Shown here: piece after piece, positions 8,949 through 17,923 of the stretch | How positions within the stretch are numbered: the stretch's first letter is position 1 | Layout of the letters: each line of letters begins with the position of its first letter | Assembly: GCF_001938565.1 (NCBI RefSeq) | Contig: NZ_MSYM01000011.1 | Coordinates: forward strand, 248,001 to 312,000 | Origin: Rhodoferax antarcticus ANT.BR | GTDB taxonomy: Bacteria; Pseudomonadota; Gammaproteobacteria; Burkholderiales; Burkholderiaceae_C | DNA length: 64,000 nt | Direction of reading: 5' to 3' | Position numbers and translations under genes: made by a program | Notes under the pieces: model-generated | What the model was told of the DNA's origin: nothing | Seen by the model: only the letters and a program-made list of their open reading frames with translations | The model's database searches: none

Positions 8949-10108
8949 CAGATCACCTCCAACTCGGCATTGAGCGCGCCTGCCGCCTTGATGGCTTGCA
9001 AAATGGCCAGCAGGTCTTGTGGCGTGGCACCTAAGGAGTTGAGGGCGCGCACCACATCAGACAACTGGGGTGCGGCGGGCAGCTGGATCAGCATGCCGGG
9101 CTCTTGCTTGATCTGGATGTCCGACTTTTGTGTTACCACGGTTTGGCCGGCTGACAGCGCGTTGGGCTGGCTCACCGTTGGCGTGGTGCTGATGCTGATG
9201 GACAGGTTGCCGTGGGCGATGGCGCAGGCACCCAAGCTTACCGCTTGGTTCATGACAATAGAGCCGGTGCGCGCGTTGATGACCACCTTGGCGGAAGGCA
9301 CCGAGTTTTCCACCGGCAATTCTTCCAGTTCGGCCATGAAGGTCACCCTCGCATTAGGGTCGGTGGGCGCGCTCACCCGGATCGTGCGCCCGTCCAGCGC
9401 CTGGGCAATACCGGCGCCAAAGCGTTTGTTGATGGCCAGGGCCACGCCGCGTGCGGTCTGAAAGTCGGAGGCCTGCAGCCCCAGGGTGATGCCATTGCTT
9501 TCCTGCAAGGGCGTGGGTACGACCCGTTCCACCTGCGCCCCGTTCGGAATGCGTCCGGCGCTTAAATGGTTCACCTGCACCTTGCTGCCACCCGCTGCGG
9601 CACCGGCGCCGGCGACCACCAGGTTGCCTTGTGCCATGGCGTAGATTTCACCGTCCGCGCCCTTGAGCGGGGTGGAGATCAGCGTGCCGCCCTTAATCGA
9701 CTTGGAGTTGCCCATCGAAGACACATTCACGTCAATTGCTTGACCCGGGCGGGCAAAGGCCGGCAGCTCGGCTGTCACCAGCACGGCAGCCACGTTTTTC
9801 ATCTGCAATTGCGAGACAGACGCGGTGGGCAGGGTAATGCCGAGCTGTTGCAGGTAGTTGGTCATGCCTTGTGAGGTGTAGGGCATCTGCGTGGTTTGGT
9901 CACCGGTGCCGTCCAGCCCAACCACCAGCCCAAAGCCGGTGAGCTGGTTGCTGCGCACACCTTCCACAGCCGCCACTTCCTTGATGCGGGCGGCGTTGGC
10001 CGTGCCCAGCAAGCTGCTGGCCAGCAAAAAAGCCAGTACAGCTAGAAACCAGACGCCTGGGCGGCGTGTGGACGGTGTTGGCAGTGATGTGTTGGCTATG
10101 GCGTGCAT
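8948..10108 (-). CDS. flgI: flagellar P-ring protein FlgI
   Basis: This 386-residue periplasmic P-ring subunit has a Sec signal peptide: a basic start (STRRPGVWF), the hydrophobic run LAVLAFLLASSLLG and the cleavage region TANA. The mature start ARIKEVAAVEGVRSNQLTGF and the motif LVVGLDGTGDQTTQMPYT are diagnostic. The C-terminus ends DLLAILQAIKAAGALNAELEVI, as in the family. The ATG at 10108 is preferred over the TTG at 10138. It lies between flgH (32 bases upstream) and flgJ. Confidence 0.95.
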   Translation of the reverse strand: MHAIANTSLPTPSTRRPGVWFLAVLAFLLASSLLGTANAARIKEVAAVEGVRSNQLTGFGLVVGLDGTGDQTTQMPYTSQGMTNYLQQLGITLPTASVSQLQMKNVAAVLVTAELPAFARPGQAIDVNVSSMGNSKSIKGGTLISTPLKGADGEIYAMAQGNLVVAGAGAAAGGSKVQVNHLSAGRIPNGAQVERVVPTPLQESNGITLGLQASDFQTARGVALAINKRFGAGIAQALDGRTIRVSAPTDPNARVTFMAELEELPVENSVPSAKVVINARTGSIVMNQAVSLGACAIAHGNLSISISTTPTVSQPNALSAGQTVVTQKSDIQIKQEPGMLIQLPAAPQLSDVVRALNSLGATPQDLLAILQAIKAAGALNAELEVI

Positions 10109-10140
10109 TTGGTTACCCCTCGGCACGATTCTGCGCAACT

Positions 10141-10863
10141 TTAGAACGGTAGAAAGCTGAAAAAGAACCGCATTAACCAGCCAACTGTTTGCGCTTCGGC
10201 TTGCGCGCCCCGGCCCTTGGACTCCATACGGGCGTTGGCCACCTGGGAAGAATTGACCAGATTGCCCGGCTGGATCAGCCGCGGGTCAACGGTGCCAGAG
10301 AAGCGCATCACGTCCACATTCTGGTTCACGCCAATTTGCTTGTCACCCGCTACCTTGAGGTGCCCGTTGGGCAGCACCTCGATCACCGTGGCAGAGATCG
10401 TGCCGTCAAAGGTGTTGGCGCTCTCAGTGCCGCCTTTACCCGAGAAGTCTTGCTTTGATTCGGTATCGAACCCCGCTTTGAGCCGTGCCAGGTCAGCGGG
10501 TGAAAGCAGCGGGAAGGCGCTGACGCTGGCCGAGCCAGAACTGTTGCGGTTGGCCGTGGAGGACGACACCTGCTTGGCGCTGACCCGCTCCACGATGCGA
10601 ATCGTGATCTGGTCACCCACCATGCGGGCGCGCGCGTCTTCAAACGCCGGGCGGTAGCTGGCTTTTTGAAAGAGGCTTCCGGTGGCTGGCCCCGATATTG
10701 GGGCTGTGGAGGCAATGGGCTGCTTGGGCTGCGTGTCAGGAAACTCCACCGCCACTGTCTGGAAGGCCGAGCATCCACTAAGAGTTATGCATAAAAAGAG
10801 CGTCAAACCCAATAGATATGTGTGCTGATAGCTATGTTTAACATAGTATTCATGTGTCTTCAT
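10141..10863 (-). CDS. flgH: flagellar L-ring lipoprotein FlgH
   Basis: This 240-residue outer-membrane L-ring subunit has a lipoprotein signal peptide ending in the lipobox LSGC. Family motifs follow: GSLFQ, DQITIRIVERVSA and FSGTVDPRLIQPGNLVNSSQ. The terminal segment ends GWLMRFFFSFLPF. The signal peptide is unusual because its codons for residues about 6-24 (HSYQHTYLLGLTLF) derive from a copy of the dispersed palindromic repeat at 10793-10846. The gene is 15 bases downstream of flgG. Confidence 0.94.
   Translation of the reverse strand: MKTHEYYVKHSYQHTYLLGLTLFLCITLSGCSAFQTVAVEFPDTQPKQPIASTAPISGPATGSLFQKASYRPAFEDARARMVGDQITIRIVERVSAKQVSSSTANRNSSGSASVSAFPLLSPADLARLKAGFDTESKQDFSGKGGTESANTFDGTISATVIEVLPNGHLKVAGDKQIGVNQNVDVMRFSGTVDPRLIQPGNLVNSSQVANARMESKGRGAQAEAQTVGWLMRFFFSFLPF
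10793..10846 (+). repeat. dispersed palindromic repeat forming the FlgH signal peptide
   Basis: AAAAAGAGCGTCAAACCC at the left and GTGCTGATAGCTATG at the right follow the family layout. It is read in frame on the minus strand and encodes most of the FlgH signal peptide. The copy at the start of fliP is read in the same frame. Confidence 0.5.
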
Positions 10864-10878
10864 GTGGCCCTCCTGGAC

Positions 10879-11661
10879 TTAAAGTTGGCCGAGCTTTTGC
10901 AGCATCTGGTCAGAGGTCTGGATCGCCTTGGAATTCATTTCATAGGCGCGCTGGGTCTGGATCATGGTCACCAACTCCTGCACCACATTCACGTTGGAGG
11001 TTTCCAGAAAGCCCTGCATCAAGGCCCCCATACCGTCCGAGCCGGGGGTTCCTGCCTGCGGTTGGCCCGAGGCGGCACTCTCGGCATACAGGTTGCCACC
11101 CAGGGGTGTCAAACCCGCCGGGTTGATGAAGCGTGCCAGGGAAATCGTGCCAATGCCCTGCGGATTAGGGGTGCCCGGTATGGTGGCCGATACGGTGCCG
11201 TCACCGGCAATGGAGACCGCCGTGGCATTGGCCGGCACGGTGACACCGCTGGCGATGGGCAGCCCGGTGGCGGTCACCAGAGTGCCAGCCGAGTTGACCT
11301 GAAACGCGCCATCGCGGGTGTAGCTGGTGGTGCCGTCGGGCATGGTCACCTCAAAGAAGCCGTCGCCCTGAATGGCCACGTCAAACTTGTTGTTGCTCTG
11401 CTGCATATTGCCCTGGGTGAAGGATCGGCTGGTGGCCACGGTGCGTACACCCAGGCCAATCTGCAAGCCGGTGGGCAAGGTGGACTGTTCGGTGCTGTTG
11501 GCACCCACTTGGCGCAGGTTCTGGTACATCAGGTCTTCAAACACGGCGGTGGCACGCTTGAAGCCGTTGGTAGACACGTTGGCCAGGTTGTTGGAAATCA
11601 CGTCCAGCTGCATTTGCTGGGCTTCCATGCCGGTTTTGGAAATCCACAGGGAGTTGATCAT
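10879..11661 (-). CDS. flgG: distal rod protein FlgG
   Basis: This 260-residue protein forms the distal rod. It begins [20 protein letters not shown] and continues with the family signature [17 protein letters not shown]. The FlgG-specific segment [17 protein letters not shown] and the C-terminal [20 protein letters not shown] are present. The final helix runs to ADQ-like [12 protein letters not shown]. Length equals that of enterobacterial FlgG. It is 18 bases behind flgF and 15 ahead of flgH in the same operon. Confidence 0.96.
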   Translation of the reverse strand: MINSLWISKTGMEAQQMQLDVISNNLANVSTNGFKRATAVFEDLMYQNLRQVGANSTEQSTLPTGLQIGLGVRTVATSRSFTQGNMQQSNNKFDVAIQGDGFFEVTMPDGTTSYTRDGAFQVNSAGTLVTATGLPIASGVTVPANATAVSIAGDGTVSATIPGTPNPQGIGTISLARFINPAGLTPLGGNLYAESAASGQPQAGTPGSDGMGALMQGFLETSNVNVVQELVTMIQTQRAYEMNSKAIQTSDQMLQKLGQL

Positions 11662-11679
11662 GATGGGTGTCCTAAAAAA

Positions 11680-12420
11680 TTAGCCTTGCATGCTGAGCAA
11701 TTGCGCGGCGGAGCGGTCGTCTTGCTCTGCGGTTTGCATCAGGCGGGTTTGCGCCTCGAACTGGCGCGCGGTCTGGATCATGCCGACCATGGTCTCAATC
11801 GCATTCACGTTGGAGCCTTCGATCACGCCAAGCTGTAAGCGGGCATTGGTGTCATTGGGCATGGGCTCGGTGGAGGTGGTGCGAAACAGGCCGTCATCCC
11901 CGCGCTTGAGCGGGTCATCTGCGGTGGGCGTGGCCAGCTTGAGTCGGCCAATACCGGTGGGTGGTTGGTTGCCTACCTTCGCCGAAAGGGTGCCATCGCT
12001 GCCCAAGGTCACTTCGGCGCCAGCGGGCGCGGTTAACGGGGCGCTACCGTCACTGAACACGGTGTAGCCGTTGTTGGTTTTGATGGTGCCTTCGGAATCC
12101 ACCTCAAACGAGCCATTACGGGTATAGGCCTCAGTGCCGTCCAGCCCCTGCACCGCAAACCACGAGTTGCCGGTGGTCATGGCGTCCATGGCGCGACCGG
12201 TGCGCTGCGGGCTGCCAGGGATGTCTGAGAAACCAGGGGTGGCTTCCAGCGCCATCACGCGGGTGGTAGAGCCGTCGCCACGCACCGGCACCGCGCGGTA
12301 GGTGGAGAGCTCGGCGCGAAAACCGTTGGTGGAGACGTTGGCCAGGTTGTTGGACAGCACCGCTTGCCGGTTGGCAGCGGCATTGGCCCCGGTCATGGCG
12401 GTGTAGATGAGTTTGTCCAT
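11680..12420 (-). CDS. flgF: proximal rod protein FlgF
   Basis: This 246-residue rod protein opens MDKLIYTAMTGANAAANRQA, then [18 protein letters not shown], the shared rod/hook N-terminal motif. The C-terminus has SNVNAIETMVGMIQTARQFE and ends RSAAQLLSMQG. FlgF lacks the 18-residue segment that marks FlgG, which separates the two neighbours. It assembles in the periplasm between FlgC/FlgB and FlgG. Confidence 0.95.
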   Translation of the reverse strand: MDKLIYTAMTGANAAANRQAVLSNNLANVSTNGFRAELSTYRAVPVRGDGSTTRVMALEATPGFSDIPGSPQRTGRAMDAMTTGNSWFAVQGLDGTEAYTRNGSFEVDSEGTIKTNNGYTVFSDGSAPLTAPAGAEVTLGSDGTLSAKVGNQPPTGIGRLKLATPTADDPLKRGDDGLFRTTSTEPMPNDTNARLQLGVIEGSNVNAIETMVGMIQTARQFEAQTRLMQTAEQDDRSAAQLLSMQG

Positions 12421-12454
12421 GGTGGCTCCTGGTCAGCGGGTAGGTCGTGCTAAA

Positions 12455-13768
12455 TCAGCGCAGGTTGACCAGCGTCGACATGATCTGGTCTTGTGTCTTG
12501 ATGGTCTGCGCGTTGGCTTGGTAGGCACGTTGGGCGGTCATCATGTTGACCAGCTCGGAGGTCAGGTCGACGTTGGATTCTTCCAGTGCGCCGGCCTGCA
12601 AGGCGCCAAATCGGCCCGCACCAGGAGCGCCCTGCATCGGTATGCCAGACGCATAGGTGGCTTCCCAGGCATTGCCGCCCAGTGGGTTGAGCCCCTGCAC
12701 ATTACGAAAGTCGGCCAGACTAATTTGTCCTGAAAATTGGGTTTGACCGTTGGAATAGCGCGTGGTGATGACGCCGCTTTCGCCAATGCTCAGGCCGGTG
12801 AGTTCACCTGGCGCGTAACCATCTTGCGTGAGGTTGGATATAGCAAAGGCAGATCCAAACTGGGTGACCTTGCTGATGTCCAGCGTGGCGACGATGTCTG
12901 GTGTGACGGTAGAGGGCGTGTCAATGGTCAGTGAGGGTGCTGTTGTGGGGGAGATTAATTTGCCACTGGCATCGAATTGCATTTGAAAGCGAAAGCCGGG
13001 TGTGCCCGCTGCACCTTGGGGAGGTGGATTTCCTGCAGCAGGTGGTGCCCCGTTAATGGGCACGTCATAGACGTTCCATGTGTCTCTGAGGTTTGGTGCG
13101 GTACCAGTTGGCGCTACCCGCTCGAAATACAGACTGACGGGAACTGTGTTGCCCTGTGAGTCGTACGCCGTCAGGGATGTGCCGTAAGTTGATCGCGGTG
13201 TGGCCGCAATGGCTGCAACAGCGGGTGGGCCTACCTGTGCAGCCACACCTGCCGTTATGGTGGCTCTTGCATCAAGATTGAATTCAGCAGCAATCGCGGT
13301 GGTGGCGTTAGCGGCTATCGGTGCATTGGTGGGCAAAATCAGCTTCTCAATTGTGGCGCTGGTGGGTTTACCCAGTTTGTCAGTGGGATAACCCATGAGA
13401 AACGACCCAGTGTTGGTCTTGATGTAGCCGTCCTTGTCGAGCTTGAAAGAGCCATCCCGGGTGTACGCGGACGTGCCATCGGGTTGGGTGAGTTGAAAAA
13501 ATCCGCCACCGTTGATGGCCACATCCAGACTGTTGAAGGTGGTAGTGATGTTGCCTTGGCTGAATTGCTGTGCAATATCGATGACTGAGACGCCAATACC
13601 CGCTTGATTAGAGCCGCTTGCCACGCCCAAGGAGGCTGCCACGATGTCGCCAAACTCCGCCCGCGATGATTTCATGCCGGTAGTGTTGGCATTGGCAATG
13701 TTGTTGCCGATCACATCCAGGCTGCGGCTGGAAGCCTGAAGTCCTGAGAGTCCTGTTTGGAATGACAT
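12455..13768 (-). CDS. flgE: flagellar hook protein FlgE
   Basis: This 437-residue hook subunit opens MSFQTGLSGLQASSRSLDVI, then GNNIANANTTGMKSSRAEFG and DIVAASLGV, the canonical N-terminal D0 region. The end SNVDLTSELVNMMTAQRAYQ, then ANAQTIKTQDQIMSTLVNLR, is the canonical C-terminal helix. The centre is Ala/Pro-rich and variable. Length is slightly above the E. coli protein (about 400). It is 29 bases downstream of its cap gene flgD. Confidence 0.96.
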   Translation of the reverse strand: MSFQTGLSGLQASSRSLDVIGNNIANANTTGMKSSRAEFGDIVAASLGVASGSNQAGIGVSVIDIAQQFSQGNITTTFNSLDVAINGGGFFQLTQPDGTSAYTRDGSFKLDKDGYIKTNTGSFLMGYPTDKLGKPTSATIEKLILPTNAPIAANATTAIAAEFNLDARATITAGVAAQVGPPAVAAIAATPRSTYGTSLTAYDSQGNTVPVSLYFERVAPTGTAPNLRDTWNVYDVPINGAPPAAGNPPPQGAAGTPGFRFQMQFDASGKLISPTTAPSLTIDTPSTVTPDIVATLDISKVTQFGSAFAISNLTQDGYAPGELTGLSIGESGVITTRYSNGQTQFSGQISLADFRNVQGLNPLGGNAWEATYASGIPMQGAPGAGRFGALQAGALEESNVDLTSELVNMMTAQRAYQANAQTIKTQDQIMSTLVNLR

Positions 13769-13797
13769 GATGATTTCCTTGGTGAATCAGTGAAGGA

Positions 13798-14448
13798 TTA
13801 CAAAATTGTTTTGATGGCGCTGTAGGGCACCGAGGTGCCGTCATGCAATTGCACGGTCATGGCGCCATTGCTGCTGCCCACGGCTTGCACCGTTGCCACC
13901 GACAGTGCGGTGTTCTCGATGGGCTTGCCACCCAATGTGGCGGTGATTTTGAAGGTGGGGGTGCCGCCGTAGGTGTAGCTGCTGGCATCCCAGGTAAAGC
14001 CGTGTTGGCCCGCGTCGAGCGCGCCCAGATTGAAGCTGTCAACAACCTGCCCGCCCGGAGACATCACGTCCACCTTGACGCTTTCGGCTCGGGCTGCCAG
14101 GTTGACGGCGCCAGAGGCTTTACCGTCCGTGATGGTCAGTTTGTTGCCTTCCATCAGCACGTTGTGGCCGACCAAGTTGCTGCCTTGCAACACCTGCATG
14201 GCGGTGAACTGCTCGGCCATGTTTTTCAGGGTGTCGTTGACCTGCTGAATGCCAGTAACGGTGTTGATCTGAGCCATCTGACTGGTCATCTGGGCGTTGT
14301 CCATGGGGTTCATGGGATCCTGATTGTTCAGCTGGGCCACCAGCAATTTCAGGAATCGGTCTTGCGCTTCATCCATGTTGGACTTGCTGGTGCCGGAGGC
14401 TGCCGTCGATGTGCTGCTGGCCGCGGGGTTAACGCTGGAGGTAAGCAT
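13798..14448 (-). CDS. flgD: hook cap protein FlgD
   Basis: This 216-residue hook-assembly scaffold has the N-terminal motif DRFLKLLVAQLNNQDPMNPM with DNAQMTSQMAQINTVTGIQQ, diagnostic of FlgD. The C-terminal half holds Ig-like/Tudor-like segments (SVKVDVMSPGGQVVDSFNLG). It caps the growing hook and is discarded afterwards. Twenty-two bases separate it from flgC. Confidence 0.95.
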   Translation of the reverse strand: MLTSSVNPAASSTSTAASGTSKSNMDEAQDRFLKLLVAQLNNQDPMNPMDNAQMTSQMAQINTVTGIQQVNDTLKNMAEQFTAMQVLQGSNLVGHNVLMEGNKLTITDGKASGAVNLAARAESVKVDVMSPGGQVVDSFNLGALDAGQHGFTWDASSYTYGGTPTFKITATLGGKPIENTALSVATVQAVGSSNGAMTVQLHDGTSVPYSAIKTIL

Positions 14449-14470
14449 GGTGGTGTCCTGGTTAGCCGGT

Positions 14471-14875
14471 TTATTGACCCATCTGCAGCGTCTTAAGCAA
14501 CAGGGTTTTGGCGGTGTTCATTACTTCAACGTTGTTTTGGTAAGAGCGCGAGGCAGAAATCATGTTCACCATCTCTTCTATCGGGTTCACGTTGGAGTAG
14601 TTCACATAACCGTCGGCATCGGCCGAGGGGTGGTTGGGGTTGTGCACCCGCTTGAAGGGGGCGTTGCTTTCCTCGATGGCGCTGACCTTGACGCCCGCCG
14701 CCGCATCGCCGCCCATGGGTGTGGTCTGAAACACCACTTGGCGCGCCTTGTAGCCTTGGCCGTCCGGGCCGGCCACCGCGTCGGCGTTGGCGAGGTTGCT
14801 GGCCACCACGTTGAGCCGCTGCGACTGCGCGCTGATGGCGCTGCCCGAGACGTTGAAAATTGAAAACATCGACAT
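14471..14875 (-). CDS. flgC: proximal rod protein FlgC
   Basis: This 134-residue rod protein opens with [20 protein letters not shown], then NLANADAV, the rod signature. It contains [11 protein letters not shown] and the FlgC C-terminal pattern [20 protein letters not shown], then [20 protein letters not shown]. Length matches the family. The start is 24 bases after the flgB stop. Confidence 0.95.
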   Translation of the reverse strand: MSMFSIFNVSGSAISAQSQRLNVVASNLANADAVAGPDGQGYKARQVVFQTTPMGGDAAAGVKVSAIEESNAPFKRVHNPNHPSADADGYVNYSNVNPIEEMVNMISASRSYQNNVEVMNTAKTLLLKTLQMGQ

Positions 14876-14899
14876 GGTTTTTCTCCGCAGGCGTCCGGG

Positions 14900-15349
14900 C
14901 TATTGCCCCTGAATGGCGCTCAAAAGGGTTTTGGCTGAGCCGTTGATAAAACGCAGGGTCGATTCGTAGCGCACCGAGTTGTCGACGAAGGCGGCGCGCT
15001 CGCGGTCCATGTCCACGCTGTTGCCGTCCACGCTGGGTTGGGTCTGCACGGCGTAGCCCATGGCGTTGCCACCACTGAGCTCGCTGTTGCTCAAGCCCGA
15101 CAGCGGCAGATGCCTTGAATTTGTCATGTTTGACTCTGTTTTTAGGCTCAAGCCCTTGCCAGCTCTGGATAGTTCGCTATCACTTGTTTTGGTTTGTTGG
15201 CTCAACGCATCTTTAAAATTGAAATCACGGGCGATATAGCCTGGGGTGTCGGCATTGGCCATATTGCTGGCCAGCACGCGTTGGCGTTCGGCGCGCAACA
15301 CCAAGGCGTTGGCTTGAAAATCCAAACTACTGGTCAAGTTAGCGAACAT
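14900..15349 (-). CDS. flgB: proximal rod protein FlgB
   Basis: This 149-residue protein is the first gene of the flg operon. FLAGELLAR rod motifs are LVLRAERQRVLASNMANADT and PGYIARDFNFKDAL. The C-terminus has VDMDRERAAFVDNSVRYEST, then LRFINGSAKTLLSAIQGQ. A dispersed-repeat copy at 15137-15188 is read in frame within the variable middle part (around SELSRAGKGLSLKTES). It shares a 149-base intergenic region with divergent flgA. Confidence 0.94.
   Translation of the reverse strand: MFANLTSSLDFQANALVLRAERQRVLASNMANADTPGYIARDFNFKDALSQQTKTSDSELSRAGKGLSLKTESNMTNSRHLPLSGLSNSELSGGNAMGYAVQTQPSVDGNSVDMDRERAAFVDNSVRYESTLRFINGSAKTLLSAIQGQ
15137..15188 (+). repeat. dispersed palindromic repeat inside flgB
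   Basis: TTTTTAGGCTCAAGCCCTT at the left and GTTCGCTATCACTTG at the right follow the family layout. It is read in frame on the minus strand within the poorly conserved middle part of FlgB. Confidence 0.5.
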
Positions 15350-15498
15350 GTGACACCTCTGCTTTCTGTCATGTCCGGTCGATTATGAAAACGCGGGTTT
15401 TTTTCTAAACCGTAAATAGAGGCAAAAACGCCGCTTACTTGTGCTGTTTGCCAGCGGCGAGTGCGCATAAAGTGGCCTGAACTTCAGCGAGGTGCGTC
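15350..15498. promoter_or_regulatory. divergent flgB/flgA promoter region
   Basis: On the minus strand CATAAT (15382-15387) is a good -10 hexamer 32 bases before the flgB ATG. On the plus strand CATAAA (15466-15471) is a candidate -10 for flgA, 27 bases before its ATG. Neither has a recognisable -35 at 17 bases. That would fit sigma-70 promoters needing the FlhDC activator (class II), but no FlhDC box could be assigned with confidence. Confidence 0.4.
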
Positions 15499-16230
15499 AT
15501 GTCTGTTTTATGTGTTCAATGGGTCCAGCGCCTATTTTTTGGGGTTTTGACTCTTGGTTTTGGGTGCGCGCAGGCGCAGACGTTTGAACCAGCGGGTGAT
15601 CCCGACGGCGTCTACGCTGCCGCGCAGCGCTGGCTGGATGACTCGCTGGCACAACAAAGCAGTAGCTTGCCTTTGCGCATGGAGGTGGTGGTTGGGCAAC
15701 TGGACCGCCGCCTGAATCTGGCGCCGTGTCAGCATGTAGAGCCGTATCTGCCGCCCAATGTGCGGTTGTGGGGCAAGGCGCGCCTGGGCTTGCGTTGTGT
15801 TGAAGGGCGTATCAAGTGGAATGTTTTTTTGCCGATCACTGTCAAGGCCATGGGCCCAGCCTGGGTCATCAAGGGGCAGGTGTCCCCCGGCACCACCTTG
15901 CAGGCCTCCGATGCGATGGCCGTGGAGGTGGACTGGGCCGAGGGCAACAGCGCCATTGTGGCCAACCAAAGCGATTGGGTGGGCAAATCCGCTACCCGTT
16001 TGTTGTCAACCGGGCAGGCCTTGCGCCAGGACATGGTCAAGGCAGCGCAGGTTTTTCAAACCGGCGCGCAAGTGCGGGTGCTGGCCACAGGCCCTGGTTT
16101 TGAGATTGCTGGCCGGGCGAAAGCCCTGTCAGCCGGGATCGTGGGGCAAAGCGCCATGGTTAAAATGGAAAACGGCCAGGTCATCACTGGCACGGTGTCT
16201 GATGAGCGCACGGTGAGGGTGGCGCTGTGA
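15499..16230 (+). CDS. flgA: P-ring assembly chaperone FlgA
   Basis: This 243-residue periplasmic chaperone has a signal peptide (VQRLFFGVLTLGFGCAQAQT). LNLAPCQHVEPYLPP and RLGLRCVEGRIKWNVFLPIT are the typical FlgA centre, and the C-terminal SAF-like domain ends with VRVLATGPGFEIAGRAKALS, then MENGQVITGTVSDERTVRV. It is transcribed away from flgB. A sigma-28 promoter for flgM begins 28 bases after its stop. Confidence 0.93.
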   Translation: MSVLCVQWVQRLFFGVLTLGFGCAQAQTFEPAGDPDGVYAAAQRWLDDSLAQQSSSLPLRMEVVVGQLDRRLNLAPCQHVEPYLPPNVRLWGKARLGLRCVEGRIKWNVFLPITVKAMGPAWVIKGQVSPGTTLQASDAMAVEVDWAEGNSAIVANQSDWVGKSATRLLSTGQALRQDMVKAAQVFQTGAQVRVLATGPGFEIAGRAKALSAGIVGQSAMVKMENGQVITGTVSDERTVRVAL

Positions 16231-16257
16231 TCGGTCAAGCAATTTTGAAAAAAAGAT

Positions 16258-16284
16258 TAAAGTTGGGCTTGCTTTTGCCGAAAG
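16258..16284 (+). promoter_or_regulatory. sigma-28 (FliA) promoter for flgMN
   Basis: TAAAGTTG (16258-16265), 11 bases, then GCCGAAAG (16277-16284) matches the enteric sigma-28 consensus TAAAGTTT-N11-GCCGATAA at 13 of 16 positions with exact spacing. It lies 42 bases upstream of the flgM ATG. This allows FliA to drive its own anti-sigma factor, as in enteric bacteria. Confidence 0.8.
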
Positions 16285-16326
16285 TGAACTTACGAGGCTA
16301 CGTTATCAGTAGTTTTGGAGAACACC

Positions 16327-16653
16327 ATGAAAATCAGCCAACCTTCCGACACTCCCGTTGCCCACAGCAGCAATGCAGCATCTCTGGCCGCCAAAAGCGC
16401 GCCAGCGGCCAGTGCGCAGGCGAAGAACACTGCGGCCAAAGGCCCGCAGGAGGCTGGTGTGGCCGTCACCGTGTCGAGCTTGGCACGGTCCATCAAAGCC
16501 GATGGTGCCAACGATCTGGCAGAGGTCGACATGGCCAAGGTCAGCGCAGTGAAACAGGCTATCTCAGATGGCACCTACAAGGTCAACGCTGGGGTGATTG
16601 CCGACAAGCTGCTGTCCAACGCGCAGGAAATGCTGCAGCGCAGTCGCGTTTAA
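16327..16653 (+). CDS. flgM: anti-sigma-28 factor FlgM
   Basis: This 108-residue protein begins MKISQPSDTP after a good GGAG site; the TTG four codons earlier is rejected. The N-terminal half is a disordered Ala/Lys-rich stretch. The C-terminal half has the sigma-binding helices DMAKVSAVKQAISDGTYKVN, then AGVIADKLLSNAQEML. FlgM holds FliA inactive until the hook is complete, then is exported through the flagellum. It is followed by flgN. Confidence 0.92.
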   Translation: MKISQPSDTPVAHSSNAASLAAKSAPAASAQAKNTAAKGPQEAGVAVTVSSLARSIKADGANDLAEVDMAKVSAVKQAISDGTYKVNAGVIADKLLSNAQEMLQRSRV

Positions 16654-16698
16654 CACGGGGCGCAGGCCGTGCCTCGGCTTTTGCCAAAGGGGCGTTTC

Positions 16699-17094
16699 AT
16701 GGCTAGCAATCCTCTCCAGTCATCTCTGGAAATCGTTGAAACGCACATCCACCAAATCAGCCAGCAGTTGTTAGAGCCCGACTCTGGCGAATTGCTCCAG
16801 GCCAGTACCGACTTGCAAGCAGTCGTGCTGGAGCTGTCGCGCCTGGTTCAGCGCACCCCAGCTGTATTCACCCAAGAGCCCTCACTTAAGCTACGCATGC
16901 GCACCATATCGGTGGGCTTGGCGTCGTGCCGCGAAACCCTGCTACGCCGCGCCTTCATCACCCAAAGTGCCCTCAGCACCCTGATGCCTGCCACCCGTGA
17001 CACCATTTATGCACCCGCAATGGGCAAATACTCGCGCCAACCTTACGGCAGTGCGGGTCGTCAAAGTGGTGAATTCCGGGTGATCAGCGCCTGA
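16699..17094 (+). CDS. flgN: FlgK/FlgL export chaperone FlgN
   Basis: This 131-residue mostly helical protein has the weakly conserved FlgN pattern: SLEIVETHIHQISQQLLEPD near the start and a second helical region RTISVGLASCRETLLRRAF. Its position directly after flgM makes the call firm. The ATG at 16699 lies just after AAAGGGG and is preferred over the upstream in-frame start. It should escort FlgK and FlgL to the export gate. It is convergent with fliA, 109 bases apart. Confidence 0.85.
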   Translation: MASNPLQSSLEIVETHIHQISQQLLEPDSGELLQASTDLQAVVLELSRLVQRTPAVFTQEPSLKLRMRTISVGLASCRETLLRRAFITQSALSTLMPATRDTIYAPAMGKYSRQPYGSAGRQSGEFRVISA

Positions 17095-17203
17095 TAGGTC
17101 GCGGTTTATCTGCGGACGGTCGTTGCCGGCTGCGGCAGGCCTTTACCGGCCTTGGCCGCTTTGGCTAATATCCAAGTGAAGTCACGCCTCAAGGGCATGC
17201 ACG

Positions 17204-17923
17204 TCAATGCGTGCGCATTTTGGCCCGCAGCCGGGCAATGGACTGGCTGTGCAACTGGCAGATGCGTGACTCAGTCACGTCCAGCACGGCAGCTATTTCT
17301 TTCAAGTTCATGTCCTGCTCGTAGTACATGCTCATAATGAACTGCTCGCGCTCGGGCAAATTCTTGATGGCGGCCACCAGGGCCTCGCGTATGCGCTGGT
17401 TGCGCAGCATGTTGAGCGGGTCAGCCTCGGTATCGCCCATGTGTCGGTCCAGAAAGCTGTCTTCGTCGTCCGAGTTGCGGGTCATGTCCTCCAGGTAGAC
17501 CAGTTGGGTGCCTTTGACCTTGGCCAGCAGGCTTTGGTAGTCACTCAGCGGCATGTCCAGTTCGACGGCAATTTCGCTCTCCAGCGGCGAGTGGCCCAAG
17601 CGGTGCTCCAGGCGGCGAATGGCGGCCTCAATGTCTTTCTGGCTTTTGCGGGTACCGCGTGAAGCCCAATCGTTTTCGCGCAGTTCATCAAGCATGGCGC
17701 CACGGATGCGCTGTGTGGCAAAGGTTTCAAACTGCACGCCCTGGGTTGCCTCAAACCGGGTGAGGGCCTCAGACAGACCAATCAAACCGACTTGAATCAG
17801 ATCATCCACCTGCACATTGGCAGGCAATTTGGCCATCATGTGGTGCGCCAGTTTGCGCACCAACGGCTGGTATTGGCGTATCAAGGCATTGCGGTCCAAT
17901 TGTCCCTTGGCGGTATACATCAA
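17204..17923 (-). CDS. fliA: flagellar sigma factor FliA (sigma-28)
   Basis: This 239-residue sigma-70 family protein has region 2 VDDLIQVGLIGLSEALTRFE, then FETFATQRIRGAMLDELREN with DWASR. Region 4 is ALVAAIKNLPEREQFIMSMY, then EIAAVLDVTESRICQLHSQS, the helix-turn-helix that contacts the -35. It directs late genes; good target sites are seen upstream of flgM, motA and the plus-strand flagellin gene. It is the last gene of the flhBAFG-fliA operon, and its start overlaps the previous stop by four bases. Confidence 0.96.
   Translation of the reverse strand: MMYTAKGQLDRNALIRQYQPLVRKLAHHMMAKLPANVQVDDLIQVGLIGLSEALTRFEATQGVQFETFATQRIRGAMLDELRENDWASRGTRKSQKDIEAAIRRLEHRLGHSPLESEIAVELDMPLSDYQSLLAKVKGTQLVYLEDMTRNSDDEDSFLDRHMGDTEADPLNMLRNQRIREALVAAIKNLPEREQFIMSMYYEQDMNLKEIAAVLDVTESRICQLHSQSIARLRAKMRTH

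Noticed and set aside
10822-11838. Plus-strand 338-codon open frame across flgG and flgF
   Set aside because: Shadow of two well-supported flg genes; rich in His and Gly, as often seen in antisense frames of high-GC genes.
17199-17214. Hairpin GCACG-N6-CGTGC at the end of fliA as a flgMN terminator
   Set aside because: Stem is short, it overlaps the fliA coding end, and only four T residues follow.
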